Positions 53,536 to 62,482 of a DNA stretch of 64,000 nucleotides are shown one piece after another. A program made the translations under genes and the position numbers. The first letter of the stretch is position 1; each line of letters starts with the position of its first letter. A model generated the notes under the pieces. That model made no database searches. It saw nothing but the letters and a program-made list of their open reading frames with translations, and was not told the DNA's origin. The stretch lies in assembly GCF_000281065.1 (NCBI RefSeq), contig NZ_AKKK01000058.1:42056-106055 (forward strand), read 5' to 3'. Origin of the DNA: Arthrobacter sp. M2012083 (GTDB lineage Bacteria; Actinomycetota; Actinomycetes; Actinomycetales; Micrococcaceae).

Positions 53536-55657
53536 GGATCTGGACGGTCTGGCGGCGCTGCTCTTGGTGCTGGGGGAGGAATTCGGCGGTGGTGACAAAC
53601 ATGGGACAGGTCAGGCAGGCGTTGGCGTGCGGGCAGGTTTTCTGAACCGGCAGCCCGCAGAATCCGTTCGGCAAGCTCTGCGTCGCGCGGCCGAGGCGTT
53701 GTTTGGCCCAGCTGGCTTCGGCGAGTGGTCCCTGCGGGTCAATGGTGATGGTGTCGCCGTTGATGTTGACCTTGCGGGCTTTCTCCCAGTGGCGACGCAC
53801 GGTCGTGTCATGCAGCCGGGCGTAATGGGCGGTCATCTCCGCCGAGGTGTGATCGAGGAGGACCCGGACAACTTCCTGAGGAACGTCGCGGTTGATCAGT
53901 GTTGTCCCGAAGGTGTGGCGCCACTGATGCGGAGTCAGGCGCACCTCTTGCCCGTGTTCGTCGCGAATGTCGCAGCGTTCCAGCCAGTCTTCAAGCTGTC
54001 CGCGGTAGGAGTGTGTGGTGAGCGGTTTTGCTCCGTCGGGGTTCATCTTCGGGGCCGGGAACAGCCAGTTGCTGCCTTCGGGGAATCGTTCGCGGACGCG
54101 TCGTTGCTGATCGAGGATGGCGGTATGGACTTCCTCGTCGAGGGGTACGAGGGCTTCGCGTTTCATCTTCCGGTTCATATAGCGAAGGTATGGGGCGCCG
54201 TCACCGTCACGGACCACGCCGTCTGATACCAGGTTGCAGGCGTCCCCGACGCGCAGTCCGCAGCGCATCAGTATCAGTGTGAGTAGCCGACTGTCGGGGC
54301 TGGTCCATTTGCCGAGGTTTTCGGGTTGGTCGAGTTGCGCCATGATGTGATCGGCCAGGGCTCTGGGCAGTCGTTTGGCTGGTCGTGGGAAGTCTTCGGG
54401 GTAGAAGTTCGCCGATGCCGGCAGGTCCTTGGCCCGGTCGTGGCGGCGGATCGCGGCGAAGAAGGCGTTCAGGGAGCTGATGTCGCGGCCACGGGAAGTC
54501 ACGGCCCGTTTATCCCGGGCGAGTTCGGCGAGGAAGCGTTCCAGGATGCCGCGGTCGATGCAGTCCGGGCCGTCGGAGTGGGGGATGGTGTGGGCGAGGA
54601 ACGCGGCGAATCGGTTCAGGGCGAGGAGGTCGATGCGGGCTTGGATGATTTCCCTGCCGCTGGTCAGCCGCCATCGGATGAAGCGTTTTGCCATGGTGCG
54701 CAGCCACGGTTGCGGGATCTTGTCGAAGCGGAGGGTGCCGCGGGTGTCGGTGTAGCCGAGGCGGTGCAGGGCCCAGACGTCGCGGGAATACTCTGACTCC
54801 CAGCCGGTGCCGGCGGCGAGGTCTTCGAGCCGGGTGTAGGCAAATCGCAGGAATGCGAGTTGCCCGTTGTGGCGGTGACTGCGGCCCACCCGGCCGGCGC
54901 TATAGAACGCTGCCCACTGGCCAAGATTCCACTCCAGCAGCGAGGTGACGCCGCTGTCGGTGAGGAGCCGGATCACGGGCGTCACAACGGAGGAGCGGGT
55001 ACTGGCCCGGCGTTCATCGTGGCGGCATTGCAGGGCGTGCTGGAGCTCAAGCCGCAGCTGGGGACGATCTGCCAGGCATCGGAAATCGAACCGGTCCAGG
55101 CCCACGCTTTCGCACCGGGCGACGAACTCGTCGATATCCGGTGTGCCAATGGCGTGCCAGCGGGACTTGTGGTTCAGACACAACGGCGAGTTGCCTTGGG
55201 CCCAGAGGTCGCAGAACGCGAGCCTGCATTCGGGCCGTTCGGTGGCTGGCTCGGGGGAGAGGGTAGCGAGCCACTTATTCACGTCGGTCTCGCTGGAACG
55301 ACTGAAGAACCCGTGATGGCTGATGCAGAGGCCGCGTCTGGCCGAACCGAAGCGGCACCAGGTGACGGTGCATGCCGCCAAGGGGCCGTCGCCTACGGGT
55401 AATGGGCCGGGGCTGGCGAGGAATGACTCCAATTCGGGGCGTCCTTGGTCCAGCCAGCGCTTGTAGTGGCTTTTGCAGAACCCTTTCACCGTACGTTGCC
55501 GTTCACACTTGTCGATCCGGCAGGGCTCGGTGTTGAAGACGAGGGAGCCTGGGGCCGGGATCACGATTTCGGGTCTGAATTCGGGCCGGACGGTGGCCAT
55601 GAGCTTAGCCAACAGACCGCGACCGTCCTCGTTTTCATTCAATGCGAGGGAGCTCAC
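53456..55657 (-). CDS. tnpB: TnpB-like tyrosine recombinase with altered C terminus
   Basis: A 733-residue recombinase of the Tn554 TnpB type. The N-terminal region has zinc-binding Cys/His pairs (CRIDKCERQRTVKGFCKSH; CTVTWCRFGSARRGLC). The catalytic domain has Arg in LMRCGLRVGDACNL, TPHQWRHTFGTTLI, LLDHTS and Tyr in MTAHYARLHD. A second cysteine cluster (CPHANACLTCP) precedes the end. The final 29 residues are not native, because the proper tail lies inverted next door. The start overlaps the end of tnpA by four bases. Confidence 0.85.
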   Translation of the reverse strand: MSSLALNENEDGRGLLAKLMATVRPEFRPEIVIPAPGSLVFNTEPCRIDKCERQRTVKGFCKSHYKRWLDQGRPELESFLASPGPLPVGDGPLAACTVTWCRFGSARRGLCISHHGFFSRSSETDVNKWLATLSPEPATERPECRLAFCDLWAQGNSPLCLNHKSRWHAIGTPDIDEFVARCESVGLDRFDFRCLADRPQLRLELQHALQCRHDERRASTRSSVVTPVIRLLTDSGVTSLLEWNLGQWAAFYSAGRVGRSHRHNGQLAFLRFAYTRLEDLAAGTGWESEYSRDVWALHRLGYTDTRGTLRFDKIPQPWLRTMAKRFIRWRLTSGREIIQARIDLLALNRFAAFLAHTIPHSDGPDCIDRGILERFLAELARDKRAVTSRGRDISSLNAFFAAIRRHDRAKDLPASANFYPEDFPRPAKRLPRALADHIMAQLDQPENLGKWTSPDSRLLTLILMRCGLRVGDACNLVSDGVVRDGDGAPYLRYMNRKMKREALVPLDEEVHTAILDQQRRVRERFPEGSNWLFPAPKMNPDGAKPLTTHSYRGQLEDWLERCDIRDEHGQEVRLTPHQWRHTFGTTLINRDVPQEVVRVLLDHTSAEMTAHYARLHDTTVRRHWEKARKVNINGDTITIDPQGPLAEASWAKQRLGRATQSLPNGFCGLPVQKTCPHANACLTCPMFVTTAEFLPQHQEQRRQTVQILLIRCRLLSGRFIRRPRLVRCRRGSR

Positions 55658-56760
55658 CAGGTGACCTCTTTTCCGGTCAGCAGCCCTGCCTTTTCGAGGG
55701 CGCGGCGGGCGTCCTCAACAGTGAGGTGGCCGTAGACGTCGATGGTGGTTGCGACCGATGCGTGGCCAAGCAGGCTGCTGATCACTTCGATGGGTGTCCC
55801 GGCCCGTAGCAAGCGGGTGGCATAGGTGTGGCGGAACCAGTGCGGGTCAAAATCCACTCCGGTGTTACGGCGCAGCCGCTTCACCAGGTCATAGAATGCC
55901 GCGTAGCCCATCGGGCGGCCGCGGGCGCCGGCCCACAGATTCACGAACACGTAGTCGCTGTCCAGATCTCCGTATTCCTCGTGAAGTTAGTCGCCGTAGA
56001 GCCGCACGACGTCCGCGCCGATCGGTATCGTGCGTGGCGAAACGGACTTCGCCCGGGCGCGGTTGGCGTTTACACGCCGGCGGATCGTCAGTTCGCCCTC
56101 GGCGACTGCAATGTCCTCATGCCTTAGTCCGAGTGCTTCGCCGATGCGGATTCCCGATTCCCACAGCAGGACGAACAGGAATCGGTCCCTAAGTCGCGTG
56201 CAGGCATCCAGCACTGTTTGTGCCTTCGCCGCAGGCAGGACCGTGGGCAGTCTCTTGGGCTCACGCAGTTTCACGATCCGGCGCCGCTGCGGTCTGTCCC
56301 CGGCAAGGTGAGCAAGGAACGGTCTCCATCCCGTTCTTCGGTACCGGACCGTTTCGAACTCGGTGACAAGGTCGCCGAGTGGGACCCCGTGACGGGAGTG
56401 GAACACGTAGAAGCCGCTCACGGCCGCGAGCTTGCGGTTCAACGTGCCCGGCCCGCAGTGATGGGAAGCCGACGGTAGCAACGTCACGTCAGCGGCGCGC
56501 CCGGCAGGCGGAAGCCGCAGCCAGGCCACGAACTCGCCGACGTTCTCCAGCCTCACCTGGCGCCAATCAATGCCGCGGTGGCGAAGAAAGACGAACCAAT
56601 CCTTGAGATCATGCGCATACGCCTTGAGCGTGTTCGGTGACCTCTCGACGTCGGTCAGGTAAGCCAGGAACCGCTCCACCGGCTCGACGACACCATGATC
56701 ATCAAGCACAGTCCACGACTCAAGCGGCGAACCGGACACCAAAACTCGTTGAACCTGCAT
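55654..56760 (-). pseudogene. tnpA: TnpA-like tyrosine recombinase with an in-frame stop
   Basis: ATG 56760 opens a 368-codon frame interrupted by a single TAA at 55987-55989. Upstream are the core-binding domain (SPNTLKAYAHDLKDWFVFLR) and the first catalytic Arg (ESGIRIGEALGLRHEDI). Downstream in the same frame are HWFRHTYATRLLRAG and the Tyr segment TTIDVYGHLT. Relatives read YxxYLHxEYGDLDSDYVF here, so TAC to TAA is the likely change. As the active-site residues follow the stop, the gene is inactive unless read through. Confidence 0.85.
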
Positions 56761-56881
56761 GAACCCTCCCGCGATCCCGTGTGATGGACAGCTTCAGATA
56801 AGCACCTCCATCACGCGGAACTGTGCGGTTACGGGCCCCGTGCTGCACGTCAAAGACACCCCGGTTCCGGCCCCAGATAAG

Positions 56882-57739
56882 CTGGACGAACAAAGCGTCC
56901 ATGCCTGATTCGATCAGGTGGGTGACGTAGGAGCGGCGTAGCGAGTGGATGTCCAGGCCGGGGGAGAGGCCCAGGTCCTCGCAGTACCGGTTGAACCTTC
57001 GGTTCAGCGCTGTCTCCGAAACAAGGGTGCCCCGTTCTGAAGGGAACAGGTCCAGGCCGTCGGTCATGTGCGGGTGGCCGCGTTCGAGCCAGTCGGCAAC
57101 GATTTCCGTGGACCAGTCGAAGACGGTCAGGACGCTGCGGCGTTTGGGTGGTGAACCCTTCATGGCTTTGCCGTAGCGGACCTGCAGGACCCCGTACTTG
57201 CCGAATTCCCGCGCGTGCGGGTTCCGGGCAAAATCGACGGTCTGCAGGTGCCTGACCTCATTGCGCCGCAGACCCCAGGAGTAAGCAACCTTGAATAGGA
57301 CAGCGTCGCGGTAGGCCGGCAGCCAGCCCTTGCGGCCCAGCGTCGCGATCCGGTCGACCTCGTCATCGGCCCGGTCAAAGAAGGCCTGCAGCTCTTGCCG
57401 GGTGAAGGGGCGCCGCTTGGGATTCGATTCGTTGGTCTGGGCGTGGACCGCCGTGTTCCAATCGAAACAGACCTGTGAAGGGTGCGATCCGAAATACTGC
57501 TCGCAGACCCGGCCCCAGCCATAATCGGGCGAAGCGACGTACGAGCAGAATGCCCGAAGCGCCGCCTGATAGCTTCGGATCGTGGATTGGGCGGAGTGTT
57601 TCATGCTGCGCAGATCACCGAAGAACTCATCCACGTGGGCCGGCGTCCATTGCCATGGATACTCGTTTGTGGACTCCTGAAACCGCGTCACCAGCCGTTC
57701 CCGGCCCTCGATGGTGCCAAATGCCAGGTTCCGGCTCAA
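56882..57739 (-). pseudogene. N-terminal part of the interrupted tyrosine recombinase
   Basis: From the start at 57739 this reads a phage-type integrase: the core-binding domain (SAQSTIRSYQAALRAFCSYV), the first catalytic Arg region (KVAYSWGLRRNEVRHLQTVD) and the second-Arg motif (DIHSLRRSYVTHLIESGMD). It then loses the family sequence after DALFVQ, where the transposon begins. The open frame continues to 56720 with foreign residues. The tail with the catalytic Tyr is at 52758-52889. Confidence 0.78.
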
Positions 57740-58600
57740 CTGCTGATTACGCCGCTAGAGCCCGCGATGACGCGAAAGCACCGCAGACCATCATTCGAGG
57801 CAATCAGGCGCCTACCCGGCACTGACGTGGGAAAACGCAGCATGACAACTTTGGACGAGTGTCCGTTCTCAATGTAGTTGTCAGTCGTGACGTGGGAACT
57901 GACAGATTGCATGAGACAAATCTGGCGAATTCTCTCGCATTGAAGTTGTCAGTTCCGTAGATCTACGCAGTGTCTGGCGCCCGCCCGGCCAGAGCGTTGG
58001 CCAGCCACAGCAAGGGCCACAGCCAACTGACGACTTGATTGAGAAACGTCCAGAATCCGTCGAATGACATCTTGGATGCGAAAAGTGACAACTGGAATGA
58101 GAGCGGACAACGAGTTATCTCATCTACTTCTATTCGTCCCACTCAAAGGCCGATAACGGAGATTATGTCGTGTAACGCAGTGATTATTGCATCTGATGCA
58201 CGATCGCCCCTCCTCCGCCAATGACCCAGCCGGCATCGCGTCACTTGAAGCATAGATAGCCTGTGACCTGGCGGAAACGCCCTGCGAGAGGTCGTCCAAG
58301 GCTTTGCAGTCAGCGCGCCTCCGGGGTTGTCAACAACGTCGACATAGTCACAGCAACTCGGATACCCTTAATCTGGGCGCGCCAGCCGCCCTCGCACGCA
58401 GGTATTCCCTACGAGCCAAGCCGTCTTGGACGCTGCTGGCACCCACTCAATTCGAAGCCACCGAGTACGGTCGGTCAACGGCTGTGCCTGCCGGTGTTCC
58501 TTCGCCTAGTCGCTGCCTCCGGAACCGCACGCTACAGGACTGGCGGGAATGATCTCCGCGTCCGTGAACGAAGATTCCCCCGCAGCAAGGCCTAGAGGTC

Positions 58601-58745
58601 CTGGACCCCCCAAGGGCAGGTTGTTAATGTCTAGTCATTAGCAAGCACCCGTCCATCAGTAGTGTCATCCCCATGCCGAGTGAAAGCCCTGTACAGCAGC
58701 CGCTCAACAGCCTCAGTCTGGCGGAACATAACCGACGTTATGTCG
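58601..58745 (+). repeat. Diverged direct repeat, left copy
   Basis: About 145 bp beginning CTGGACCCCCCA and containing ATGCCGAGTGAAAGCCC and CAGCAGCCGCTCAACAGCCT. It matches, with roughly one difference in five, the stretch at 59816-59960 on the other side of the resolvase gene. Both copies contain the start of the same small frame (MPSE.PVQQPL.SL.LA). Confidence 0.75.
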
Positions 58746-58753
58746 CGTTAATA

Positions 58754-58769
58754 AGTTGAAGGTTCAACT
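58754..58769. promoter_or_regulatory. Palindrome AGTTGAA-GG-TTCAACT
   Basis: A perfect 7-bp inverted repeat around GG, of the spacing seen in MarR/TetR-type operators. No regulator gene of that type lies nearby. It may also be part of a resolution site. Confidence 0.4.
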
Positions 58770-58852
58770 AAAGCCTGATTTGATGTTCTATATCGTACCC
58801 TTTGGCTCCCCTCGATTCGCCACCTTGACCATGCATGCACCGGACGCGCGGA

Positions 58853-58879
58853 AATTGCGCAACAACTTGCTGCGCAATT
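58853..58879. repeat. Inverted repeat AATTGCGCA / TGCGCAATT
   Basis: A 9-bp perfect inverted repeat with a nine-base spacer, about 215 bp upstream of the resolvase start. Its position fits a recombinase-binding subsite of a res region, but it could equally be an operator. Confidence 0.4.
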
Positions 58880-59093
58880 GACCCGTAAGCGTCGGCACGA
58901 ACGATGGCAATATTGAGGCCGGAAAAAGGCATAGACAGATCGCGACTTGTTGCCGGGACTGTTTAGGCACCGACACGGAACCCGGAACAGATCGTTGATG
59001 CCGACCCTGCCCGACATCCTGAGGTCCTGGATGTCTTGACGTTGCTTCCCGGAGACTCACACACTCAAAGGAACGACTGCTGGGAGGTTTCCG

Positions 59094-59660
59094 GTGAATG
59101 GTCAACGAATCGGGTATGTGCGCGTGAGCACCGTTGAGCAAAACGAGAAGCGGCAGCTCGACGGCGAAGTCCTGGACCGGGTCTTCACTGACAGAGCCTC
59201 CGGTCGGGACACGGCCAGGCCCCAGCTGGCTGAACTTCTGCGCTTTGCCCGCGACGGCGACACCGTGGTCGTGCACAGCATGGACCGGCTCGCCCGCAAC
59301 CTTGACGACCTGCGGTCCCTGGTCCAGGGCCTCACCCGCAAGGGAGTGCGCGTGGAATTCGTCAAAGAACATCTCCTCTTCACCGGAGAGGACTCCCCCA
59401 TGGCCAACCTCATGCTCTCGGTCATGGGCGCCTTCGCCGAGTTCGAACGCTCCCTCATCAGGGAACGCCAACGCGAAGGCATCGCCCTCGCTAAACAGCG
59501 AGGCGCCTACCACGGACGCAAAAAGAGCCTGACACCGGAACGCGCCGCCGAGCTCGTGCAACGAGCGGACAGCGGAACCCCCAAATCCATCCTGGCCACC
59601 GATTACGGCATCAGCCGGGAAACCGTGTACCAGTACCTGCGCCAGGCTAAGCGGATGTGA
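59094..59660 (+). CDS. Serine resolvase/invertase of the Tn3 TnpR type
   Basis: A 188-residue small serine recombinase with the catalytic N terminus (IGYVRVSTVEQNEKRQLDG, active Ser in RVST), VHSMDRLARNLDDL, the long helix segment (MLSVMGAFAEFERSLIRERQREG) and a C-terminal helix-turn-helix (PKSILATDYGISRETVYQYL). The start is a GTG at 59094 after GGGAGG. No transposase gene accompanies it. It is flanked by diverged direct repeats and preceded by inverted repeats that may be its site. Confidence 0.92.
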   Translation: MNGQRIGYVRVSTVEQNEKRQLDGEVLDRVFTDRASGRDTARPQLAELLRFARDGDTVVVHSMDRLARNLDDLRSLVQGLTRKGVRVEFVKEHLLFTGEDSPMANLMLSVMGAFAEFERSLIRERQREGIALAKQRGAYHGRKKSLTPERAAELVQRADSGTPKSILATDYGISRETVYQYLRQAKRM

Positions 59661-59815
59661 CTCTCCAGCCGGCGGGCAATCTGAAGCCGCCATGATGCTG
59701 GAGGGCCGGACACGACACCCATAAGAACTCACAAGACTCACAGGGACTCACAAGGCTCGGCGGACCGAAGGGCCCACCTTCGCGAAAAAACGACGGGGGC
59801 GCAGAGCAGAGGCAT

Positions 59816-59960
59816 CTGGACTCCCCATAGCCGGATTGGTCGTGTCTCATCATTCGCGGGCGCCCATCCATCAGTACTGTCGTACCTATGCCGAGTGAAC
59901 GCCCCGTACAGCAGCCGCTCACCAGCCTCGACCTGGCGGGACAGACCACCATAGATGACG
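59816..59960 (+). repeat. Diverged direct repeat, right copy
   Basis: Matches 58601-58745. In this copy the enclosed frame runs from ATG 59888 for 51 codons (MPSERPVQQPLTSLDLAGQT ... PSGR) before a TAA, without a Shine-Dalgarno sequence. It may be the truncated start of a gene duplicated with the repeat. Confidence 0.7.
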
Positions 59961-60629
59961 TCCTGACCGAACCTTACGACCTCACACTTCGGCTTCCATT
60001 GTGTTGGTCGGATTTCGAGGGCACCGCCCCATCCGGCAGGTAATCAAGGACCGGAACGCTCCCTTTGCACAACAGAAACCCGATACGGCGTAAACCAATG
60101 AACGGCCGATGTGCCTACGAGGCTCCCGCGGTAGGAATATATACTCCGAAATGTGCTCGGCGAAGCCCCAACCTGGGAAATCCGTCCTGAAAGGGCTTGC
60201 CCTGCACCCCGGGCGGCCCGCAAAGAACTTGATAACCATCGTCCGTCACGCAAGCCTGACTGCCTAGAGCCGGGCACGGCATACGCCAGAGCGTGGAGAT
60301 CGCAGGCGAAAGGCCGGACAGGCTTCTGGGTACCGCTATCCGGCCTCGCCAGCAGATACAGGGGCAAAGCGTCGGCATCTATGGGGGAAATAGTGCCGGC
60401 TGCTGTTATCTGCTGGCTTAAGTAAGCCCCGCAGAGCTGCCAAGCGCACGAGTGGCCTCTACTCGATTTTGGGCATCAATTCCTCTGCGACTACTTAGAC
60501 GCTCTAGGAAGTTCAGTGTTTCCGGCATCGTTGCTCTGCCTGCGACCAGAATGTGAAGATTTGACCAAAGAATACCCGACCATTTCAGAATCTGAAATAC
60601 TCCAAGATGGTTCGGTTAGGATTGGATGC
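59961..60629. other. Gap before the ATPase gene
   Basis: No convincing gene. Overlapping short frames on the minus strand between 59982 and 60378 have mixed composition and no ribosome-binding sites. Confidence 0.4.
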
Positions 60630-61805
60630 ATGGAACCTGCGCTCAACCCTTTTTCTCCCGGCTCCGGCGTCAAACCGCCGGCCTTGGTAGGAAGGCAAAA
60701 GGAGATCGACGCGTTCGACCTTCTGGTTGCCCGTGCCAAGGCCAATGCCGCGGGTGACCGGGGCGTTCTCCTGACCGGACTAAGGGGTGTGGGCAAAACA
60801 GTTCTCTTGAACGAGTTCTCGGAAATGGCCCGCCGCAATGGGTGGCTGGTGGTGCAGTTCGAGGCGCAGCCCGGAGACGCCGGACCTGCGGATGTGCGGA
60901 AAAAGCTTGCCCGTGAACTGCAGCTGGGCGCCCGACGGCTCCGGCAGACGCCCGCGTGGTCGCATCTTCGCAGCCAAGGTTTGGGTAGCATCTCAAACAT
61001 CTCCGTTTCCCTTGGTCTGCAGGGCCTCACCGCTGACCTGAAATTCGATGCTGGCCGCGCCGACTCACGGAACCTTGAGATCGACCTGGAAGAGATGGTG
61101 GAAGACGTCTCGGCCGCCATGCGACGAGCCAGGGCAGGTTTCGCGCTGGTCATTGACGAGATGCAGGACCTCGATGCCGATCTGCTGGGGGCGCTGCTAA
61201 CCGTGCAGCACGCCGCCGGACAACGGGGTTGGCCCTTTTACATCATCGGTGGAGGCCTGCCGTCCCTACCAGGAAGACTCAGCGAGAGCCGCTCCTACGC
61301 CGAACGGCTCTTCCACTACCGCATGGTCGGTAAGCTCGCGCCGGACGCAGCTGCCGAAGCACTCACCGTTCCCATATCCCGGCTTGGCGCCGTTCTCGAG
61401 GGCCACGCCCTGGACACCGTGCTCGACGCCGCAGGCGGCTACGCCTACTTCCTCCAGGCCTACGGGCGCACCCTCTGGGAGACGGCGTCCGAGAAAGTGA
61501 TTACCGTCGGTGATGCCCGGCTTGCCGTAGAGCTTGGAACCGCTGACCTGGACCACGGGTTCTTCGTTGCGCGCTGGCAACGGGCCACACCTGCCGAACG
61601 GAACTATCTGCGGGCAATGAGCCAGGACTCTGAAGGCCCCTCGGCCACGGCAGACCTGAGCGACCGCCTCGGGAAAGACCACAGCTCCCTCACCAGCCAG
61701 CGCGCCCGCCTCATCGAAAAAGGGATCATTTTCGCCCCTGAACATGGGCTCGTCCAGTACACCGTCCCTGGAATGGGCGCCTTCATTGCCCGGCAAAACG
61801 ACTAA
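60630..61805 (+). CDS. AAA-type ATP-binding protein
   Basis: A 391-residue P-loop ATPase of the AAA/Orc-like group with Walker A (GLRGVGKTVLLNEF), Walker B (GFALVIDEMQDLDADLLGAL), a sensor-like IGGGLPSLPGRLSESRSYAERL and a C-terminal winged-helix region (SATADLSDRLGKDHSSLTSQRARLIEKGII). ATG 60630 after TAGGA is chosen over 60516, giving a start close to PPALVGRQKEI, the usual beginning of such ATPases. No partner gene is adjacent. Roles of relatives vary (DNA handling, defence, regulation) and none can be assigned. Confidence 0.85.
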   Translation: MEPALNPFSPGSGVKPPALVGRQKEIDAFDLLVARAKANAAGDRGVLLTGLRGVGKTVLLNEFSEMARRNGWLVVQFEAQPGDAGPADVRKKLARELQLGARRLRQTPAWSHLRSQGLGSISNISVSLGLQGLTADLKFDAGRADSRNLEIDLEEMVEDVSAAMRRARAGFALVIDEMQDLDADLLGALLTVQHAAGQRGWPFYIIGGGLPSLPGRLSESRSYAERLFHYRMVGKLAPDAAAEALTVPISRLGAVLEGHALDTVLDAAGGYAYFLQAYGRTLWETASEKVITVGDARLAVELGTADLDHGFFVARWQRATPAERNYLRAMSQDSEGPSATADLSDRLGKDHSSLTSQRARLIEKGIIFAPEHGLVQYTVPGMGAFIARQND

Positions 61806-62482
61806 CCCGGCCTTCCTTAAAGACCATCAAACCAGCGGCCAAAGGCCTCTTCTAGCATGTGGGACGGGTGCCGCGAGCTCGGCGGACCCTGGGAGCTTTG
61901 CCCACGGAACGCCACTTGTTCCTGGCGACGGTCGGGCCCTGAGCGTGGGGGATGTTATCTGCTCAATGCGCCACGCCGAACCGGAGTGAACCTTTCCCGG
62001 CCGAAGCTTTACGGAATTCTCCAGTATCGGCTCTCTATCTTGGCCTGCTGGAAGGGTGCCGACAACGCCCTCTTACTGCTCCTCGTCGCATTTGCGGCCT
62101 AAGCCGATAAGAACCATACAGCTTTGCGAAATCACGGTTATCGCCGCTAAGACAGTGGGAGTGGATGTAGCTGCGGGACTCCCGTCCGTCTACGAACCCA
62201 CCGGGGCTGCCCAGCCTGATCTTATGGGCCTAGGCCGGATCTTGAGCGGGTCGGTAAGAAAAGAATCCCAAGGCAAGTCCTTCGCGGGCGCTGACTCCCG
62301 GGTCCGCTGGATGGACCCAGCCAAGATTGAAGACATGACCACGGCGGTGACGATGATCAGCACCACCCGCGGGGGCAAGTGCAGGTTTTCAGCCTGATCT
62401 GGTTGAGTCGTGGCGCCGGGTTCGGAGGACGCGGTGCGATACTGGGGCTGATCTCCAACAGTCGGAAGGAACAACGCAGGCG
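61806..62482. other. Gap with repeat copies before the diguanylate cyclase gene
   Basis: No gene supported. Two partial copies of a repeat lie at about 62004-62028 (AGCTTTACGGAATTCTCCAG) and 62119-62200, related to the stretch at 63904-63990. Confidence 0.4.
62119..62200. repeat. Repeat copy left of the diguanylate cyclase gene
   Basis: CAGCTTTGCGAAATCACGGT... aligns with 63904-63990 in the same orientation at roughly 70 percent identity, sharing GGTTATCG, GGGAGT and GTAGCTGCG blocks. On the minus strand both read a similar peptide (SRSYIHSHCLSGDN here, SRSYFYSRCFNADN at the right), so the repeat may be a decayed gene piece. Confidence 0.6.

Larger units (their letters stand above)
52890..56882 (-). 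mobile_element. Tn554-like three-integrase transposon inserted in a recombinase gene
   Basis: The element carries tnpA, tnpB and tnpC in the Tn554 order on the minus strand with about 120 bp on each side and no cargo genes. Boundaries are set where the interrupted recombinase reading is lost on the left (after a DALFVQ motif, near 56882) and regained on the right (QTQVGH, near 52890). The exact crossover bases are uncertain by a few positions. Both tnpA and the tnpB-tnpC junction are damaged, so this copy looks immobile. Confidence 0.75.
57740..59093. other. Gap with repeats and palindromes upstream of the resolvase
   Basis: No gene is supported. The left part holds repeated GTTGTCAGT-type motifs (about 57840-57960), which may be an element end. 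The right part has a palindrome at 58754-58769, an inverted repeat at 58853-58879 and one copy of a direct repeat at 58601-58745. The last 350 bp could contain the res site of the resolvase. Confidence 0.45.
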
